From NCBI RefSeq assembly GCF_003076515.1, contig NZ_CP022390.1, forward strand, positions 2,790,001 to 2,854,000: a stretch of 64,000 bases of DNA, in the 5' to 3' direction. The notes below the pieces were generated by a model that made no database searches, had not been told where the DNA came from, and saw only the letters and a list, made by a program, of their open reading frames with translations. The translations under genes and the position numbers were made by a program. Position 1 is the first letter of the stretch. Each line of letters begins with the position of its first letter. Of this stretch, positions 36,820 to 48,083 are shown piece after piece. This DNA is from Alcaligenes aquatilis. Its GTDB lineage: Bacteria; Pseudomonadota; Gammaproteobacteria; Burkholderiales; Burkholderiaceae_B.

Positions 36820-37983
36820 TTAGATAGCCTGACGCAAAGCCTGGGCCTTGTCCGTGGCTTCCCAGCTGAACTCGGGCTCGCTGCGGCCAAAGTGACCGTA
36901 GGCAGCAGTCTTGGTGTAGATGGGACGCTGCAGATCCAGCATTTCGATGATGCCGCGTGGGCGCAGATCGAAATGTTGGCGCACCAGCTTGGCGATCTCG
37001 GTATCCGAAATCACGCCGGTGCCTTCGGTGTAGATGGTGATATTGATTGGCTCAGCCACACCAATGGCGTAGCTCAACTGAACCTGACACTGACGGGCCA
37101 GACCGGCTGCCACAATGTTCTTGGCCACGTAACGCGCCGCATAAGCAGCGGAACGATCCACTTTGGAGGGATCCTTGCCGGAGAACGCACCACCGCCGTG
37201 AGGGCATGCGCCACCGTAGGTGTCCACAATGATCTTGCGGCCAGTCAGACCACAATCGCCTTGAGGGCCACCAATCACGAACTTGCCAGTGGGGTTCACC
37301 AGGAAGCGGGTTTTTTCGGTCAGCAGGTCCGATGGGAAGCATGGACGAATGATGTGTTCGATCACGGCTTCGTGAATGTCTTTCTGGGACATTTCAGGAG
37401 CATGCTGCGTGGACAGAACCACGGTATCCACTTCGGTAGGACGGCCATCCACGTAGCGGAAGGTGACTTGAGACTTGGCGTCAGGACGCAACCAGGGCAG
37501 ACGGCCATCTTTGCGCAGTTCGCTCTGACGCTGCACCAGACGGTGGGCGTACCAGATAGGAGCCGGCATCAGATCAGGCGTTTCGTCGCAGGCGTAGCCA
37601 AACATCAGACCCTGGTCGCCAGCGCCTTGGTTCAGCAGCTCTTCAGGGCTGCGATCCACGCCTTGGGCGATATCGGGTGATTGCTTGTCGTAGGCCACCA
37701 GCACAGCGCAAGACTTGTAGTCGATGCCGTAATCGCCATTGTCATAGCCAATGCGCTTGATGGTGTCACGGGCCACCTGGATGTAATCCACATTGGCGTG
37801 CGTGGTGATCTCGCCAGCCAGCACCACCAGCCCGGTATTGCACAAGGTCTCGGCAGCAACACGCGCCTGAGGGTCCTGCTCGAAAATAGCGTCCAGGATG
37901 GCGTCGGAAATCTGGTCGGCAACCTTGTCGGGATGGCCTTCAGAGACAGATTCGGAAGTAAAGAGAAAGTCGTTGTTGCTCAC
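36820..37983 (-). CDS. metK: S-adenosylmethionine synthetase
   Basis: MetK of 387 residues makes SAM from methionine and [38 protein letters not shown] and [19 protein letters not shown] are the metal, hexapeptide and P-loop signatures. The gene lies 362 bp upstream of ahcY on the same strand and diverges from the LpxL-like pair. Confidence 0.97.
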   Translation of the reverse strand: MSNNDFLFTSESVSEGHPDKVADQISDAILDAIFEQDPQARVAAETLCNTGLVVLAGEITTHANVDYIQVARDTIKRIGYDNGDYGIDYKSCAVLVAYDKQSPDIAQGVDRSPEELLNQGAGDQGLMFGYACDETPDLMPAPIWYAHRLVQRQSELRKDGRLPWLRPDAKSQVTFRYVDGRPTEVDTVVLSTQHAPEMSQKDIHEAVIEHIIRPCFPSDLLTEKTRFLVNPTGKFVIGGPQGDCGLTGRKIIVDTYGGACPHGGGAFSGKDPSKVDRSAAYAARYVAKNIVAAGLARQCQVQLSYAIGVAEPINITIYTEGTGVISDTEIAKLVRQHFDLRPRGIIEMLDLQRPIYTKTAAYGHFGRSEPEFSWEATDKAQALRQAI

Positions 37984-38220
37984 AGCGTAGCTTCCTTGAA
38001 TAAGGGCTGATAATCAGCACGAGGTTGAACAAACTGCGTTGCACCTCGAAGCCAGCGATGTGGATACGATAGACGGGGCGCGACGCTTTAGCGGTTTATA
38101 GTGGGCAGCTCGCTGCCTGATCGCTCCGCAAGTTGTCGTTTAACTCAGCGATACAATCTATTTTAAGCGAAAATACATATTTGTTTCAGCAAAACTTCAC
38201 ACTAAAGGATTGCCTGGCCC

Positions 38221-39075
38221 ATGCTAGTGGCTCTTTTGCGCTTGATGGCTCGCCTGCCCTTACCCGTCCTGCATGGCCTGGGTAGAGCCGTAGGCCGACT
38301 GATTTACGCCTTTCCCGGACGCTATCGCCGTCGTCTGCAAAGCCACTGTCGCCAAGCGGGCTACGATTCGCCCGCTTTCTTTCGGCAAGCTGCCGCAGAG
38401 ACTGGCGCCATGATTATGGAAACCCCGCGCGTCTGGCTGTATCCACAAGCCTGTCTGGATCGCTGCACGATCGACAACCTGCCCCTGGTCCAGGAAACGC
38501 TGGCCGAAGGTCGCGGCATACTTTATCTGACCCCGCACCTGGGCTGTTTTGAAATGATCGCGCGCTATTTTTCCGGCGTGGATCCGATGACTGTCATGTT
38601 CCGCCCGCCTCGCCAAGCGTTTCTCGAACCCTTGATGGTCGAGTCCCGTGAGCTACCAGGCCTGCATGCCGTACCGGCCAATATCAAAGGCGTGCGCGAA
38701 CTGGTCCGTGCTTTTCGCCGAGGCGAGTCAGTTGGCATGCTGCCCGATCAAGTCCCTAGTGGTGGCGATGGTGTATGGGCACCTTTTTTTGGCCGCCCCG
38801 CGTTGACCATGACGTTGGCCGGCAAACTGGCCCGTCAGTCCAATGTGCCCATCATCGTGACGGCCACCGAGCGTTTGCCCAAAGGTCGTGGTTTTCACAT
38901 TCACACCCTGCGCCTGCCCGAGCCTTTGCCCGAGGACCCCACAGAGCTTGCCACCCTGATTAACGCATCCATGGAAATCATGATTCGGCGCTTTCCAACC
39001 CAGTATCTCTGGGCCTATAACCGCTACAAGATTCCGCATGACGCGCCCCCTTTGCCTGGCGATGCCACACCATGA
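38221..39075 (+). CDS. Lysophospholipid acyltransferase family protein (LpxL/HtrB-like), first copy
   Basis: The 284-residue inner-membrane acyltransferase of lipid A biosynthesis has a hydrophobic N-terminal segment, then HLGCFEM (HxxxxE active site), VMFRPPRQ, GVRELVRAFRRGESVGMLPDQVP and the C-terminal WAYNRYK. It transfers an acyl chain from ACP to a lipid A precursor. The stop overlaps the second copy by ATGA. Which secondary acyl position it serves cannot be told. Confidence 0.87.
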   Translation: MLVALLRLMARLPLPVLHGLGRAVGRLIYAFPGRYRRRLQSHCRQAGYDSPAFFRQAAAETGAMIMETPRVWLYPQACLDRCTIDNLPLVQETLAEGRGILYLTPHLGCFEMIARYFSGVDPMTVMFRPPRQAFLEPLMVESRELPGLHAVPANIKGVRELVRAFRRGESVGMLPDQVPSGGDGVWAPFFGRPALTMTLAGKLARQSNVPIIVTATERLPKGRGFHIHTLRLPEPLPEDPTELATLINASMEIMIRRFPTQYLWAYNRYKIPHDAPPLPGDATP

Positions 39076-39962
39076 GTTTTAATTCTTACCCGCTGCTCAA
39101 ATCCGTTTTTACCTACTTTGGCCGTGCCTCGGTGCGCTCGCGCCAGCGTTGGGGTGCCGTGTTGGGCGCACTGGTGCATCGCTTTGCCTCCCGCCGCCGT
39201 CACATTGTTCGTACTAACCTGGATTTGTGCTTTCCCGACACACCCGAAAGCACCCGGCGCGAATGGGAAAAGCAGCACTTTCGCCTGCTGGCTCAATCCT
39301 ATCTGGATCGGGGCCTGCTCTGGTTTGGTCTGCCCAGCACCATTCTGAACACGCTGCACCTGACGGGCGAAGAACACATTACCCAGGCGCTGGAACAGGG
39401 CCGCAAGGTCATGCTACTGGTGCCTCATTTCCTGGGTATGGATGCCGCTGGCACACGGCTGTCCATGTCCATCTCGCCTTTGGTCGCTTTTTACACACCG
39501 CAGCGCGATCCTCATGTAGATCGCCTGATGTATGAAGGCCGCAGCCGCTTTTCCTCGGTCCCGCTGATTTCCCGCAAAGACGGGATCCGTGGCCTGATGC
39601 GCGCGCTGCAAAAGGGCCAGCCAATTTATTACCTCCCTGATATGGACTTCGGCGCCAAGGGCTCGGCCTTTGTGCCCTTTTTCAATGTCCCGGCCGCCAC
39701 CCTGCTGTCCACTGCCCAGATTGCCCGCAATCAGGATGCGCTGGTCATTCCCGTGATTTCCCGCTTGGATGCCCAGACGGGCCACTACCATATTCAGGTG
39801 CTCGAACCCATGACCGACTTTCCCGGCGAAGGCACTCTGGAAGAGGCCACCGAGCGCATGAATGCCCTGATCGAAAAATATGTGCGCGAGGACCCGCCGC
39901 AGTATTATTGGGTACATCGACGCTTCAAAACCCGCCCTGAAGGTCAACCTGGCATCTACTAG
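39072..39962 (+). CDS. LpxL/LpxP-family acyltransferase, second copy
   Basis: The 296-residue paralogue has active-site HFLGMDAAG (HxxxxD), [55 protein letters not shown], and [12 protein letters not shown] near the end, as in LpxL/LpxM. Two tandem acyltransferases suggest two secondary acyl chains on lipid A. Coupled to the first by a 4-bp overlap and 7 bp upstream of dapF. Confidence 0.9.
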   Translation: MSFNSYPLLKSVFTYFGRASVRSRQRWGAVLGALVHRFASRRRHIVRTNLDLCFPDTPESTRREWEKQHFRLLAQSYLDRGLLWFGLPSTILNTLHLTGEEHITQALEQGRKVMLLVPHFLGMDAAGTRLSMSISPLVAFYTPQRDPHVDRLMYEGRSRFSSVPLISRKDGIRGLMRALQKGQPIYYLPDMDFGAKGSAFVPFFNVPAATLLSTAQIARNQDALVIPVISRLDAQTGHYHIQVLEPMTDFPGEGTLEEATERMNALIEKYVREDPPQYYWVHRRFKTRPEGQPGIY

Positions 39963-39969
39963 ACCCATC

Positions 39970-40893
39970 ATGCACAGTCCCACCGCCCCCCAACCCGTTT
40001 CCTCCCTTTGGCGTTTCAGCAAAATGCACGGAGCGGGCAATGACTTTGTCATGCTCGACGGTGTGACGCAGCCTATTGAACTGACACCGGAACGCGCCCG
40101 CGCCCTGGCAGATCGCCACTTCGGAATTGGTGCCGACCAGATCTTGCTGGTCGAGGCCGCCACCGACACAGAGGCCGACTTCCGCTATCGCATCTTCAAT
40201 GCAGACGGCAGCGAGGTTGAACATTGCGGTAACGGTGCTCGTTGTTTTGTCCGCTTTGTACACGAACAAGGTCTGTCATCAGCCAACCCTTTACGGGCGC
40301 AGATCCGTACCGGCATCATCAGCCTGTATAACGACCCACAACGCGGCGTGGACGTCATGATGGGCACCACCCGCTTTGCGCCAGCCGATGTGGGTTTTGA
40401 CCATACCGGGCTGGAAACGCGCGACCAAGGCGACGACACCTTGTGGCTCTTGCCTGTGCCCGGTCAAGCGGCCCCCGTGGCCTTGTCGCTGGTCTCGATT
40501 TCCAACCCGCATGCCGTGCAGGTCGTGGACGATGTAAAGCAGGCGCCGGTTGCTACGGTAGGCCCCTTCATCGAATCCCACCCTCGTTTTGCCCACAAAG
40601 TGAACGCGGGTTTCATGCAGGTGATTGATCCCCACCACATCAAGCTGCGCGTCTACGAGCGCGGGGCCGGTGAAACCTTGGCCTGCGGTACAGGCGCGTG
40701 TGCGGCTGTGGTAGCGGGCATACGGCGGGGATTGCTCCAAAGCCCGGTTATCGTTGATACTCGTGGAGGCAGTTTGCGCATTGAATGGGACGGGCAGGCG
40801 CTACACATGAGCGGCCCGGCCCAAACTGTCTTTACCGGACAAGTCGATATCGATGCACTGTGTGCATCCTTAGCCAGAAAGGAAATCTTCTAG
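39970..40893 (+). CDS. dapF: Diaminopimelate epimerase
   Basis: DapF of 307 residues converts LL- to meso-diaminopimelate for lysine and peptidoglycan. The two catalytic cysteines are Cys86 (EHCGNGARC) and Cys239 (LACGTGAC); [13 protein letters not shown] begins the fold. I chose the ATG at 39970 because the family starts about here. It heads a dapF-DUF484-xerC cluster known from gamma- and betaproteobacteria. Confidence 0.97.
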   Translation: MHSPTAPQPVSSLWRFSKMHGAGNDFVMLDGVTQPIELTPERARALADRHFGIGADQILLVEAATDTEADFRYRIFNADGSEVEHCGNGARCFVRFVHEQGLSSANPLRAQIRTGIISLYNDPQRGVDVMMGTTRFAPADVGFDHTGLETRDQGDDTLWLLPVPGQAAPVALSLVSISNPHAVQVVDDVKQAPVATVGPFIESHPRFAHKVNAGFMQVIDPHHIKLRVYERGAGETLACGTGACAAVVAGIRRGLLQSPVIVDTRGGSLRIEWDGQALHMSGPAQTVFTGQVDIDALCASLARKEIF

Positions 40894-40895
40894 AC

Positions 40896-41573
40896 ATGGA
40901 TACCCCCAACAGCCTTAGCGCCGTGGAAGTGGCCCAGTTTTTGAAAGCCAACCCTGATTTTTTCGACGCACACGCCGACGTTTTTGCCAAACTGATGGTG
41001 CCTCATCCACACCAAAGCCGCGCCATTTCCCTGGGCGAGCGCCAGATCATGTTGCTGCGCGAGCGCGGCAAAAAAACCGAGCGTCAACTGGCTACGCTGG
41101 TCGCCAATGCCCGTGGCAATGAAAAGATTTCCCGCCAACTGCATCAATGGAACTGCCAGATGCTGGCCGAGTCCGATCCCGACGCCCTTCCCGCCCTGAT
41201 TTGCAGCAGCCTGGAGCGCATTTTTGAAATGCCCGTGGTGCGCCTGCACTGCTGGAACCCGGACGAAGTCCTGGCCGATGACGCACTGGCCAGTTGGGCT
41301 CACACCTTGATCACCCCCTATTGCGGGGCCCGACGCGAACAGGAATTTCTGGCCGATTTGCAACAAGACGCGCAATCGGTAGCCATCGTGCCTTTGAAAT
41401 CCCCCGAGTCAAACATCTTGTTTGGTCTGCTGGTTTTGGGCTCGCCCGAAGCCACGCGTTTTACTGCCGATATGGGTACGGATTTCCTGGAAGGCGTTGG
41501 TGAGTTGTGCAGCGCCGCCCTGCAGCGCTTACACAAACCCAGCAGCGTTAATCAAAGCGAATGTCCGGCCTGA
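40896..41573 (+). CDS. DUF484 family protein
   Basis: The 225-residue protein begins with VAQFLKANPDFFDAHADVFAKLMVPHPHQS.AISLGERQIMLLRERGKKTERQL, the DUF484 N-terminus, then a helical linker and a GAF-like alpha/beta domain. Its function is unknown, but it sits between dapF and xerC as in Pseudomonas. GAAAGGAAA precedes the ATG 2 bp after dapF. Confidence 0.9.
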   Translation: MDTPNSLSAVEVAQFLKANPDFFDAHADVFAKLMVPHPHQSRAISLGERQIMLLRERGKKTERQLATLVANARGNEKISRQLHQWNCQMLAESDPDALPALICSSLERIFEMPVVRLHCWNPDEVLADDALASWAHTLITPYCGARREQEFLADLQQDAQSVAIVPLKSPESNILFGLLVLGSPEATRFTADMGTDFLEGVGELCSAALQRLHKPSSVNQSECPA

Positions 41574-42601
41574 AGAAACAAGACCGCCCCCCCGCCGGGG
41601 AAAAGCCCAAAAAGCAGCCAGCCGTCTCCCCGGCCCTCAGCCCGGCCATGCAACGCTGGCTGCATCAACTAAGCCACGAAAAACGCTATTCGGAACACAC
41701 ACTGAGTGCGTACCGCAATGACCTGCGCCATTTGCTGGCGCAGTACCCAGGCACCGACCCCGACACACTCAATCAAAGTCAGTTGCGACAAGCCGCCGCC
41801 CGTTTACATGCCCAAGGCCTGGCCCCACGCAGCCTGGCCCGCATTCTGGCGGCCTGGCGTGGCTACTATCAATCGCGCACCAAAGAACTAGGCTGGCCCT
41901 TGAACCCGGCTGCCAGTCTGAAAGCACCCCGGATAGGCCGCCCGCTGCCCAAGGCCTTGTCTGTGGACCAGACCCAGCAGCTACTGGACCGCTCTACGGC
42001 CCCGATTCAGGACGATCCGGTCAGTTGGCGCAATCAGGCCATGTTTGAATTGTTTTATTCCAGCGGGCTGCGTTTGGCTGAGCTGGTCAGCCTGGACACA
42101 CACTATCACCAGGATCCGCAATACCAGTCTAAAAGCTGGTTACTGCTGGATGATCGTGAACTGGTGGTGAGCGGCAAAGGCGGCAAAACACGCCGCCTGC
42201 CGGTAGGCGAGAAAGCCTTGCATGCCTTGCAACAGTGGCTGCAAAAACGCCCGGCCCTGGCCTCATTGACGACCAGCGCCGATGCCAGTGCAGCACTGTT
42301 TCTGGGAGCCCGTGGAGCCCGTATTCACCCGCGTGTTGTGCAGCAAGAGCTGGAAAACTACGCCCGAGCCAGTGGCCTACCTGTGCATGTACACCCGCAC
42401 AGCCTGCGCCACAGCTTTGCCAGCCATTTGCTGCAATCGGCACAAGATTTACGGGCGGTGCAGGAACTATTGGGCCACACCAATATTTCCACGACCCAGA
42501 TTTATACCCGTCTGGATTTCCAGCATCTGGCCCAGGCTTACGATCAGGCCCATCCTCGGGCACAACGCAAGAACCGGGCCAGTGACAAGCCGGATGAATG
42601 A
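41561..42601 (+). CDS. xerC: Tyrosine recombinase XerC
   Basis: The 346-residue tyrosine recombinase resolves chromosome dimers at dif with XerD. The catalytic set is intact: Arg171 (SSGLRLAEL), Lys206/209 (SGKGGKTRRLP), His280 and Arg283 (HPHSLRHSFASHL), His306 (LLGHTNIS) and Tyr315 (YTRLDF). An ~30-residue Lys/Pro-rich N-terminal extension precedes the SAM-like core-binding domain. It overlaps DUF484 by 13 bp. Confidence 0.93.
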   Translation: MSGLKKQDRPPAGEKPKKQPAVSPALSPAMQRWLHQLSHEKRYSEHTLSAYRNDLRHLLAQYPGTDPDTLNQSQLRQAAARLHAQGLAPRSLARILAAWRGYYQSRTKELGWPLNPAASLKAPRIGRPLPKALSVDQTQQLLDRSTAPIQDDPVSWRNQAMFELFYSSGLRLAELVSLDTHYHQDPQYQSKSWLLLDDRELVVSGKGGKTRRLPVGEKALHALQQWLQKRPALASLTTSADASAALFLGARGARIHPRVVQQELENYARASGLPVHVHPHSLRHSFASHLLQSAQDLRAVQELLGHTNISTTQIYTRLDFQHLAQAYDQAHPRAQRKNRASDKPDE

Positions 42602-42602
42602 A

Positions 42603-43672
<1,070 letters not shown>

Positions 43673-43673
<1 letters not shown>

Positions 43674-44575
43674 CAATCGTGCTCCAAGAGAGAGGCCATG
43701 CGCCGACGCCGTGCACGCCATTGGGAATAAGCACGCAGCAAACCGCCTTGGGGGCCAAAAGTGATAGAAAGAAAATAAAACGCGCCCGCCGCCAGGATAA
43801 TCGCGGGCGAAGCCGGAACGTTGTAGTAATACGAGAACAGCAGCCCCAGATAGGCGCTGATCATGCCCAACAAAGCCGCCACCAACATTTGTCGACCTAC
43901 GGAATACACCCAGAACCGGGCCGAGGCGGCGGGCAGCATCATGATCCCCACTACCATCAAAGTCCCCAAAACCTGGAAGCCAGCCACCAGCGTGATGACC
44001 AGCATGAACAAAAACAGCATGTGAACCACGGAGCCGCGCCCACCCTGGGTACGCAAAAAAATGGGGTCCATGCACTCCAACACCAACGGTCGGAACACCA
44101 GAGCCAGAATAAGCAACGTAATCGTTGTGCTGCCGGTAACCAGCAGCAAAGACGCATCATCCAGCCCCAGCACCGTGCCAAACAGCACATGGATCAAATC
44201 CATATTGGAGCCACGCAACGAAACCAGCAGCACTCCCAGTCCCAGCGACACCAGATAGAAGGCCGCAAAACTGGCGTCCTCGCGTTGTGGTGTCAAACGA
44301 GCAACCAGCCCGGCCAGCAAAGCGACGACCAGGCCGGTAATCATGCCGCCTATGGCCATCGCACTTAAGGACAAGCCCGCCGTCAAAAAACCGACTGCCA
44401 CACCAGGCAGGATGGCATGGGCCATCGCATCACCCATCAGGCTCATGCGGCGCAGTACCAGAAATACACCCAAGGGCCCTGCCGCTGCGGCCAAAGCAAA
44501 AGACCCGGCCAGCGCGCGCTTCATGAAACCGAAATCGATGAAGGGGCCAAACAGCACATCCATCAGCGCCATCAT
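43673..44575 (-). CDS. znuB: Zinc ABC transporter permease
   Basis: ZnuB of 300 residues is an ABC-3 family permease with about eight hydrophobic segments; FLVLRRMSLMGDAMAHAILPGVAVG is the diagnostic block. It forms the inner-membrane channel with ZnuC. It overlaps znuC by 4 bp and znuA by 1 nt. Confidence 0.95.
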
Positions 44576-45294
44576 AGGTAGTCACCCGCACACAAATGGC
44601 GAGCCAGATGCAGGTTCTCCGGCGTCAGCACTGCTTCGGTTTGCCCCCAACCCACTACTTGTCCGGCAAGCAGCACGGTTTGCGGAAAACAGCTACGCAC
44701 CATATCCAGATCATGCAGCACGGCCATCACGGTACGGCCCTGCTTGTGCCAGTCCAGAATCAGGTTCATCAACTCATCCGAGGTTGCGCGGTCCACCGCA
44801 GCAAAAGGCTCGTCCAGCAAGAGGATTTGGGCATCCTGCATGATCATGCGAGCAAACAAGGCGCGCTGTAATTGCCCACCCGACAAGGTACCAATGGAGC
44901 GACGCGCAAAATCAGCCAGCCCCACCTGCTCCAGCGCATGGCCAAGGCGTTCATGCTCTGCTTTGGGAAAGCCGCCCCAGGCGCCCACGCGCTTCCAGGC
45001 CCCCATGGCCACCAGATCATGCACCGTCACCGGAAAGCTTTTATCCAGATCGCCCATTTGCGGCAGCAAGGCCAACTGATCCAGAAAGCCACTATCGACA
45101 GCAATGCGCCCTTTCAGGGGATTGATCTGTCCGGTCAGCCCTTTGAGCAAGGTGGATTTACCGGCTCCGTTAGGCCCGACAATGGCGGTCAAGGAGCCTC
45201 GGGTAAAACAGCCGCTGATATCACGCAGGGCGATTTTGTCTTTCCAACCCAGCGCCACATGATCCAGCTCGATCAAGGTTTGAGTGGAGGTCAT
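44572..45294 (-). CDS. znuC: Zinc ABC transporter ATP-binding protein
   Basis: The 240-residue ATPase has Walker A GPNGAGKSTL, signature LSGGQLQRALFARM and Walker B ILLLDEPFAAVD, then the switch His (AVLHDLDM). It powers ZnuB. It starts 4 bp after a 49-codon membrane ORF whose stop overlaps its Shine-Dalgarno, so the two appear coupled. Confidence 0.95.
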   Translation of the reverse strand: MTSTQTLIELDHVALGWKDKIALRDISGCFTRGSLTAIVGPNGAGKSTLLKGLTGQINPLKGRIAVDSGFLDQLALLPQMGDLDKSFPVTVHDLVAMGAWKRVGAWGGFPKAEHERLGHALEQVGLADFARRSIGTLSGGQLQRALFARMIMQDAQILLLDEPFAAVDRATSDELMNLILDWHKQGRTVMAVLHDLDMVRSCFPQTVLLAGQVVGWGQTEAVLTPENLHLARHLCAGDYL

Positions 45295-45298
45295 ACCC

Positions 45299-45448
45299 TT
45301 ACCACGCGCCCAATGCCCAGGCAGTTAGCAGCCACAGGGCTGCTGCCACGCACAAGGCGCCCAGTACGCGCTGCCCGGCCGAGGCCAGCAAAAGCGAACG
45401 GCGCGGCACCGGACTACGGGAAGTCGAGGAAAATTGAGAACAGGACAT
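45299..45448 (-). CDS. Small membrane ORF leading the znuCBA operon
   Basis: This 49-codon frame (short basic N-terminus, SPVPRRSLLLASAGQRVLG, then a hydrophobic ALCVAAALWLLTAWALGAW) is not a known family to me. Its TAA lies 4 bp before znuC, and the AAGGG serving znuC overlaps it, as in coupled leader genes. Base use resembles the neighbouring genes. It lies between the Zur box and znuC, so would be zinc-regulated. Confidence 0.45.
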   Translation of the reverse strand: MSCSQFSSTSRSPVPRRSLLLASAGQRVLGALCVAAALWLLTAWALGAW

Positions 45449-45491
45449 GAAACAGGGATAATGCGGCTAGATTGGGAATTTAATTTTTTCC

Positions 45492-45514
45492 AAAGATGTT
45501 ATAACATAACAAAC
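45492..45514. promoter_or_regulatory. Zur box between zur and znuCBA
   Basis: AAAGATGTTATAACATAACAA contains the perfect palindrome ATGTTATAACAT (45496-45507) and matches the gammaproteobacterial/betaproteobacterial Zur consensus (GAAATGTTATA.TATAACATTTC). It lies 15 bp before zur and 44 bp before the small ORF/znuCBA, so zinc-bound Zur would repress both directions. Confidence 0.85.
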
Positions 45515-45529
45515 AGCCTATCAAGCGCC

Positions 45530-46021
45530 ATGCCTGTACATATTCTTACGCCCAACGCTATTGAAGATCAGCTCGCTATCGCTGAACAGCTTTGTCTGGA
45601 ACGCGGTAAACGGCTGACCTCCATTCGCCGTCAGGTACTGGAAATCCTGATTCAGGCTCAGCGCAGCTTGCGCGCCTACGAACTGCTGGATCTGGTTCGC
45701 GAATTTCAACCCGGCGCCAAACCCCCTACCGTTTACCGCGCCCTGGACTTTCTGACTGAAGAAGGGCTGATCCACCGCCTGGATGCCGTCAATGCCTGGA
45801 CCGCCTGTGTCGATGCCGGGGGCCACCCCCACGACTTGCTGATTGTCTGCACTCAATGCGGCACCGTGGTGGAACTGTGCGCTCCGGACTTGAGCCAAAG
45901 GCTGGCTGACTGTGTGCGCGGAGCAGGCTTTGCCCTGTCCGGTCACGAGACCGAGTTGCGCGGCCTGTGCCAACGTTGCGTTGCCGCTAAAAACGAGCGA
46001 AAACCCTTATCTGCCCCCTAA
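45530..46021 (+). CDS. zur: Fur-family zinc uptake regulator
   Basis: The 163-residue Fur-family repressor has a winged HTH (RLTSIRRQVLEIL, KPPTVYRALDFLTEEGLIHRL) and zinc-site CxxC pairs: CTQCG and CQRC. GGHPHDLLIVCTQCGTVVEL is typical of Zur rather than Fur. I chose the ATG at 45530 because the protein aligns there and the Zur box lies upstream; the frame extends to 45434 through the box. Divergent from znuCBA. Confidence 0.92.
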   Translation: MPVHILTPNAIEDQLAIAEQLCLERGKRLTSIRRQVLEILIQAQRSLRAYELLDLVREFQPGAKPPTVYRALDFLTEEGLIHRLDAVNAWTACVDAGGHPHDLLIVCTQCGTVVELCAPDLSQRLADCVRGAGFALSGHETELRGLCQRCVAAKNERKPLSAP

Positions 46022-46220
46022 AACGTGGTATTTTGCCGCCAATCGGTATATATTCCCCGATCTATTGGCAAACCTCTGTGAATTTTTACAGATCACCGTT
46101 TGCCCAACAGGCAAGGCTGTGATGTAATCGCACGTTGTTTTCGTGCGGAGCAGATGGGTGCAGGAAGCCGCGGTTGGTGCCGTGCCTTGTACCTTTCGCC
46201 CGCCACTGCGAGGCATGTTT

Positions 46221-47315
46221 ATGAACGCGGCATCAGATCTGAACAACATGGTTCCAGTCACTGTGCTGACTGGTTTTCTGGGCGCTGGTAAAACCACGCT
46301 GCTCAAGCGCATCCTGAGCGAATATCACGGTCGACGCATTGCCGTCATCGAAAACGAGTTCGGGCCTGAAGGCATCGACAACGAATTGTTGGTGCAAGAC
46401 TCCCAGGAAGAAATCGTCGAGCTGAGCAACGGTTGTGTGTGCTGCACCGTGCGCGGCGACCTGATGCGCACCCTGAACGATTTGCGCGTTCGCCGCCAAG
46501 CGGGCGAGCTGAAGTTTGAGCGTGTCATCATCGAGACCACCGGCATGGCTAACCCCGGCCCGGTCTGCCAGACCTTTTTCATGGACGATGATATTGCCGA
46601 CTACTATCGGCTGGACGCGGTCATTACCGTCGTGGATGCCAAACACGGCATGGCCACGCTGGACCAACAAGAAGAAGCCCAAAAACAGGTTGGCTTTGCT
46701 GACCGCTTGCTGATCTCCAAAAAAGATCTGGTCAACGATGTAGATTACGAGGCCCTGCGTGCCCGCCTGATCCGCATCAACCCGCGAGCCACCATTACAC
46801 CGGTTCACTTTGGTGAAACGGACATCAAGGATTTGCTGGAAGTCAGCGGTTTCAACCTGAACTCCATTCTGGACATTGATCCGCAATTTCTGGCAGAGCA
46901 ACACCCCGATGCGGCGGACGGCCATGATCACCACCACGACCATGGCGATGACGGCGAGTGTGGTCCGAGCTGCGGACACGATCACCACCATCATCACCAC
47001 GAGCACGCCGCTCACAATGACGAAATCGGGGCTTTCGTGTTCCGCTCGGACCGTCCTTTCGACCCCGAGCGACTCGAAGACTTCCTATCGGGCATTGTCC
47101 AGGTATTTGGACCAGATCTGATGCGCTATAAGGGCATTTTGTATCTGAAGGGCATCAATCGCCGTATGCTCTTTCAAGGCGTACACATGATGATGAGCGC
47201 CGAGCCTGGCAATGCCTGGCTGGCCAAAGATAAAAAAGGCACCAAGCTGGTCTTTATTGGCCGCAAATTGCCACAAGACATATTCACCCAGGGCCTGGAG
47301 AATTGCCTGGTTTGA
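46221..47315 (+). CDS. zigA: Zinc metallochaperone GTPase (ZigA, COG0523)
   Basis: The 364-residue GTPase of the CobW/COG0523 family has Walker A GFLGAGKTT at 18-26 and the metal motif GCVCC at 71-75, with SKKDLV for guanine recognition. A His/Asp/Cys-rich linker (~240-275) precedes the CobW C-terminal domain. It distributes zinc to client enzymes under starvation in relatives. The ATG at 46221 follows GCGAGG 7 nt upstream. Position beside zur supports zinc. A hairpin at ~46034-46068 separates it from zur. Confidence 0.88.
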   Translation: MNAASDLNNMVPVTVLTGFLGAGKTTLLKRILSEYHGRRIAVIENEFGPEGIDNELLVQDSQEEIVELSNGCVCCTVRGDLMRTLNDLRVRRQAGELKFERVIIETTGMANPGPVCQTFFMDDDIADYYRLDAVITVVDAKHGMATLDQQEEAQKQVGFADRLLISKKDLVNDVDYEALRARLIRINPRATITPVHFGETDIKDLLEVSGFNLNSILDIDPQFLAEQHPDAADGHDHHHDHGDDGECGPSCGHDHHHHHHEHAAHNDEIGAFVFRSDRPFDPERLEDFLSGIVQVFGPDLMRYKGILYLKGINRRMLFQGVHMMMSAEPGNAWLAKDKKGTKLVFIGRKLPQDIFTQGLENCLV

Positions 47316-47397
47316 ATTAATAATTATTCAGTAAATGCGGAGCGATTGCGCGTGACGACAGTTACAGGCTCCCAGACGTCAACAAGAGGTAAGCATC

Positions 47398-47835
47398 ATG
47401 GCAACTAAGTCACATGACAGTACTACAACCCTGCTGACCGAGCAGGAGCTTTTGGCGATGCCTGAGTCAGACTACATGAACGCCGCCCAGCTGGAGTTTT
47501 TCAAGCATCGCTTGCGCCAGCTAGAGCAAGACATTCTGGCCAATGCGGGCGCCACAACGGAAAACCTGCGTGAAACCCAGTTCGTTCCTGACCCGGCTGA
47601 CCGTGCCACGATCGAAGAAGAACACGCTCTGGAGCTGCGCACCCGCGATCGTGAGCGCAAGCTGCTCAAGAAAGTGCAACAGTCCATCGCCCTGATCGAT
47701 TCGGGCGAATACGGCTGGTGTGAGGAAACCGGCGAGCCCATCGGCCTGCCCCGTTTACTGGCACGTCCCACGGCCAACCTGTCTCTGGAAGCCCAGGAAC
47801 GTCGCGAGAAGCGCCAAAAAATGTTTGGGGATTAA
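47398..47835 (+). CDS. dksA: RNA polymerase-binding transcription factor DksA (single-cysteine form)
   Basis: DksA of 145 residues enters the RNA polymerase secondary channel and works with ppGpp. The coiled-coil tip DPADRA (65-70) matches DxxDxA. The zinc-finger region keeps only Cys108 (GWCEETGE); the other positions are Thr111, Ser129 and Ala132, so no four-Cys zinc site exists. This form is normal in many alpha- and betaproteobacteria. A good terminator follows. Confidence 0.93.
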   Translation: MATKSHDSTTTLLTEQELLAMPESDYMNAAQLEFFKHRLRQLEQDILANAGATTENLRETQFVPDPADRATIEEEHALELRTRDRERKLLKKVQQSIALIDSGEYGWCEETGEPIGLPRLLARPTANLSLEAQERREKRQKMFGD

Positions 47836-47865
47836 ACCTCTGACACCCGCGTTTGAAGTACGTAA

Positions 47866-47904
47866 AACCCTCCCATAAGCAAATAGGCAATGGGAGGGTT
47901 TTTT
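47866..47904 (+). terminator. Terminator of dksA
   Basis: AACCCTCCCA pairs with TGGGAGGGTT around a 15-nt loop, then TTTT on the + strand. Confidence 0.85.
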
Positions 47905-48083
47905 ACTTCCTGGACCACGAGTCGCTTGATAACAATGCGCGTTATCGCCTGGCCTGCGTCGCCAGTCATCTCGATGGAAGAAAGAGAGCCCAAGCGCCAG
48001 AACCAGGTAAAAAATGATACAAAGAACATGTCTTGAAACTATGTGTTTATTAGCCTAGCCGGTAGCCAACGCCACCTTCAGCC

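Noticed and set aside
35072..36823. 583-codon + strand frame opposite ahcY
   Set aside because: It is antisense to ahcY and its leader; the true gene is clear on the minus strand with a riboswitch.
37984..38220. Possible SAM riboswitch before metK
   Set aside because: The metK leader has small dyads but none of the SAM-I, SAM-II or SAM/SAH core blocks. I see only promoter-like sequence.
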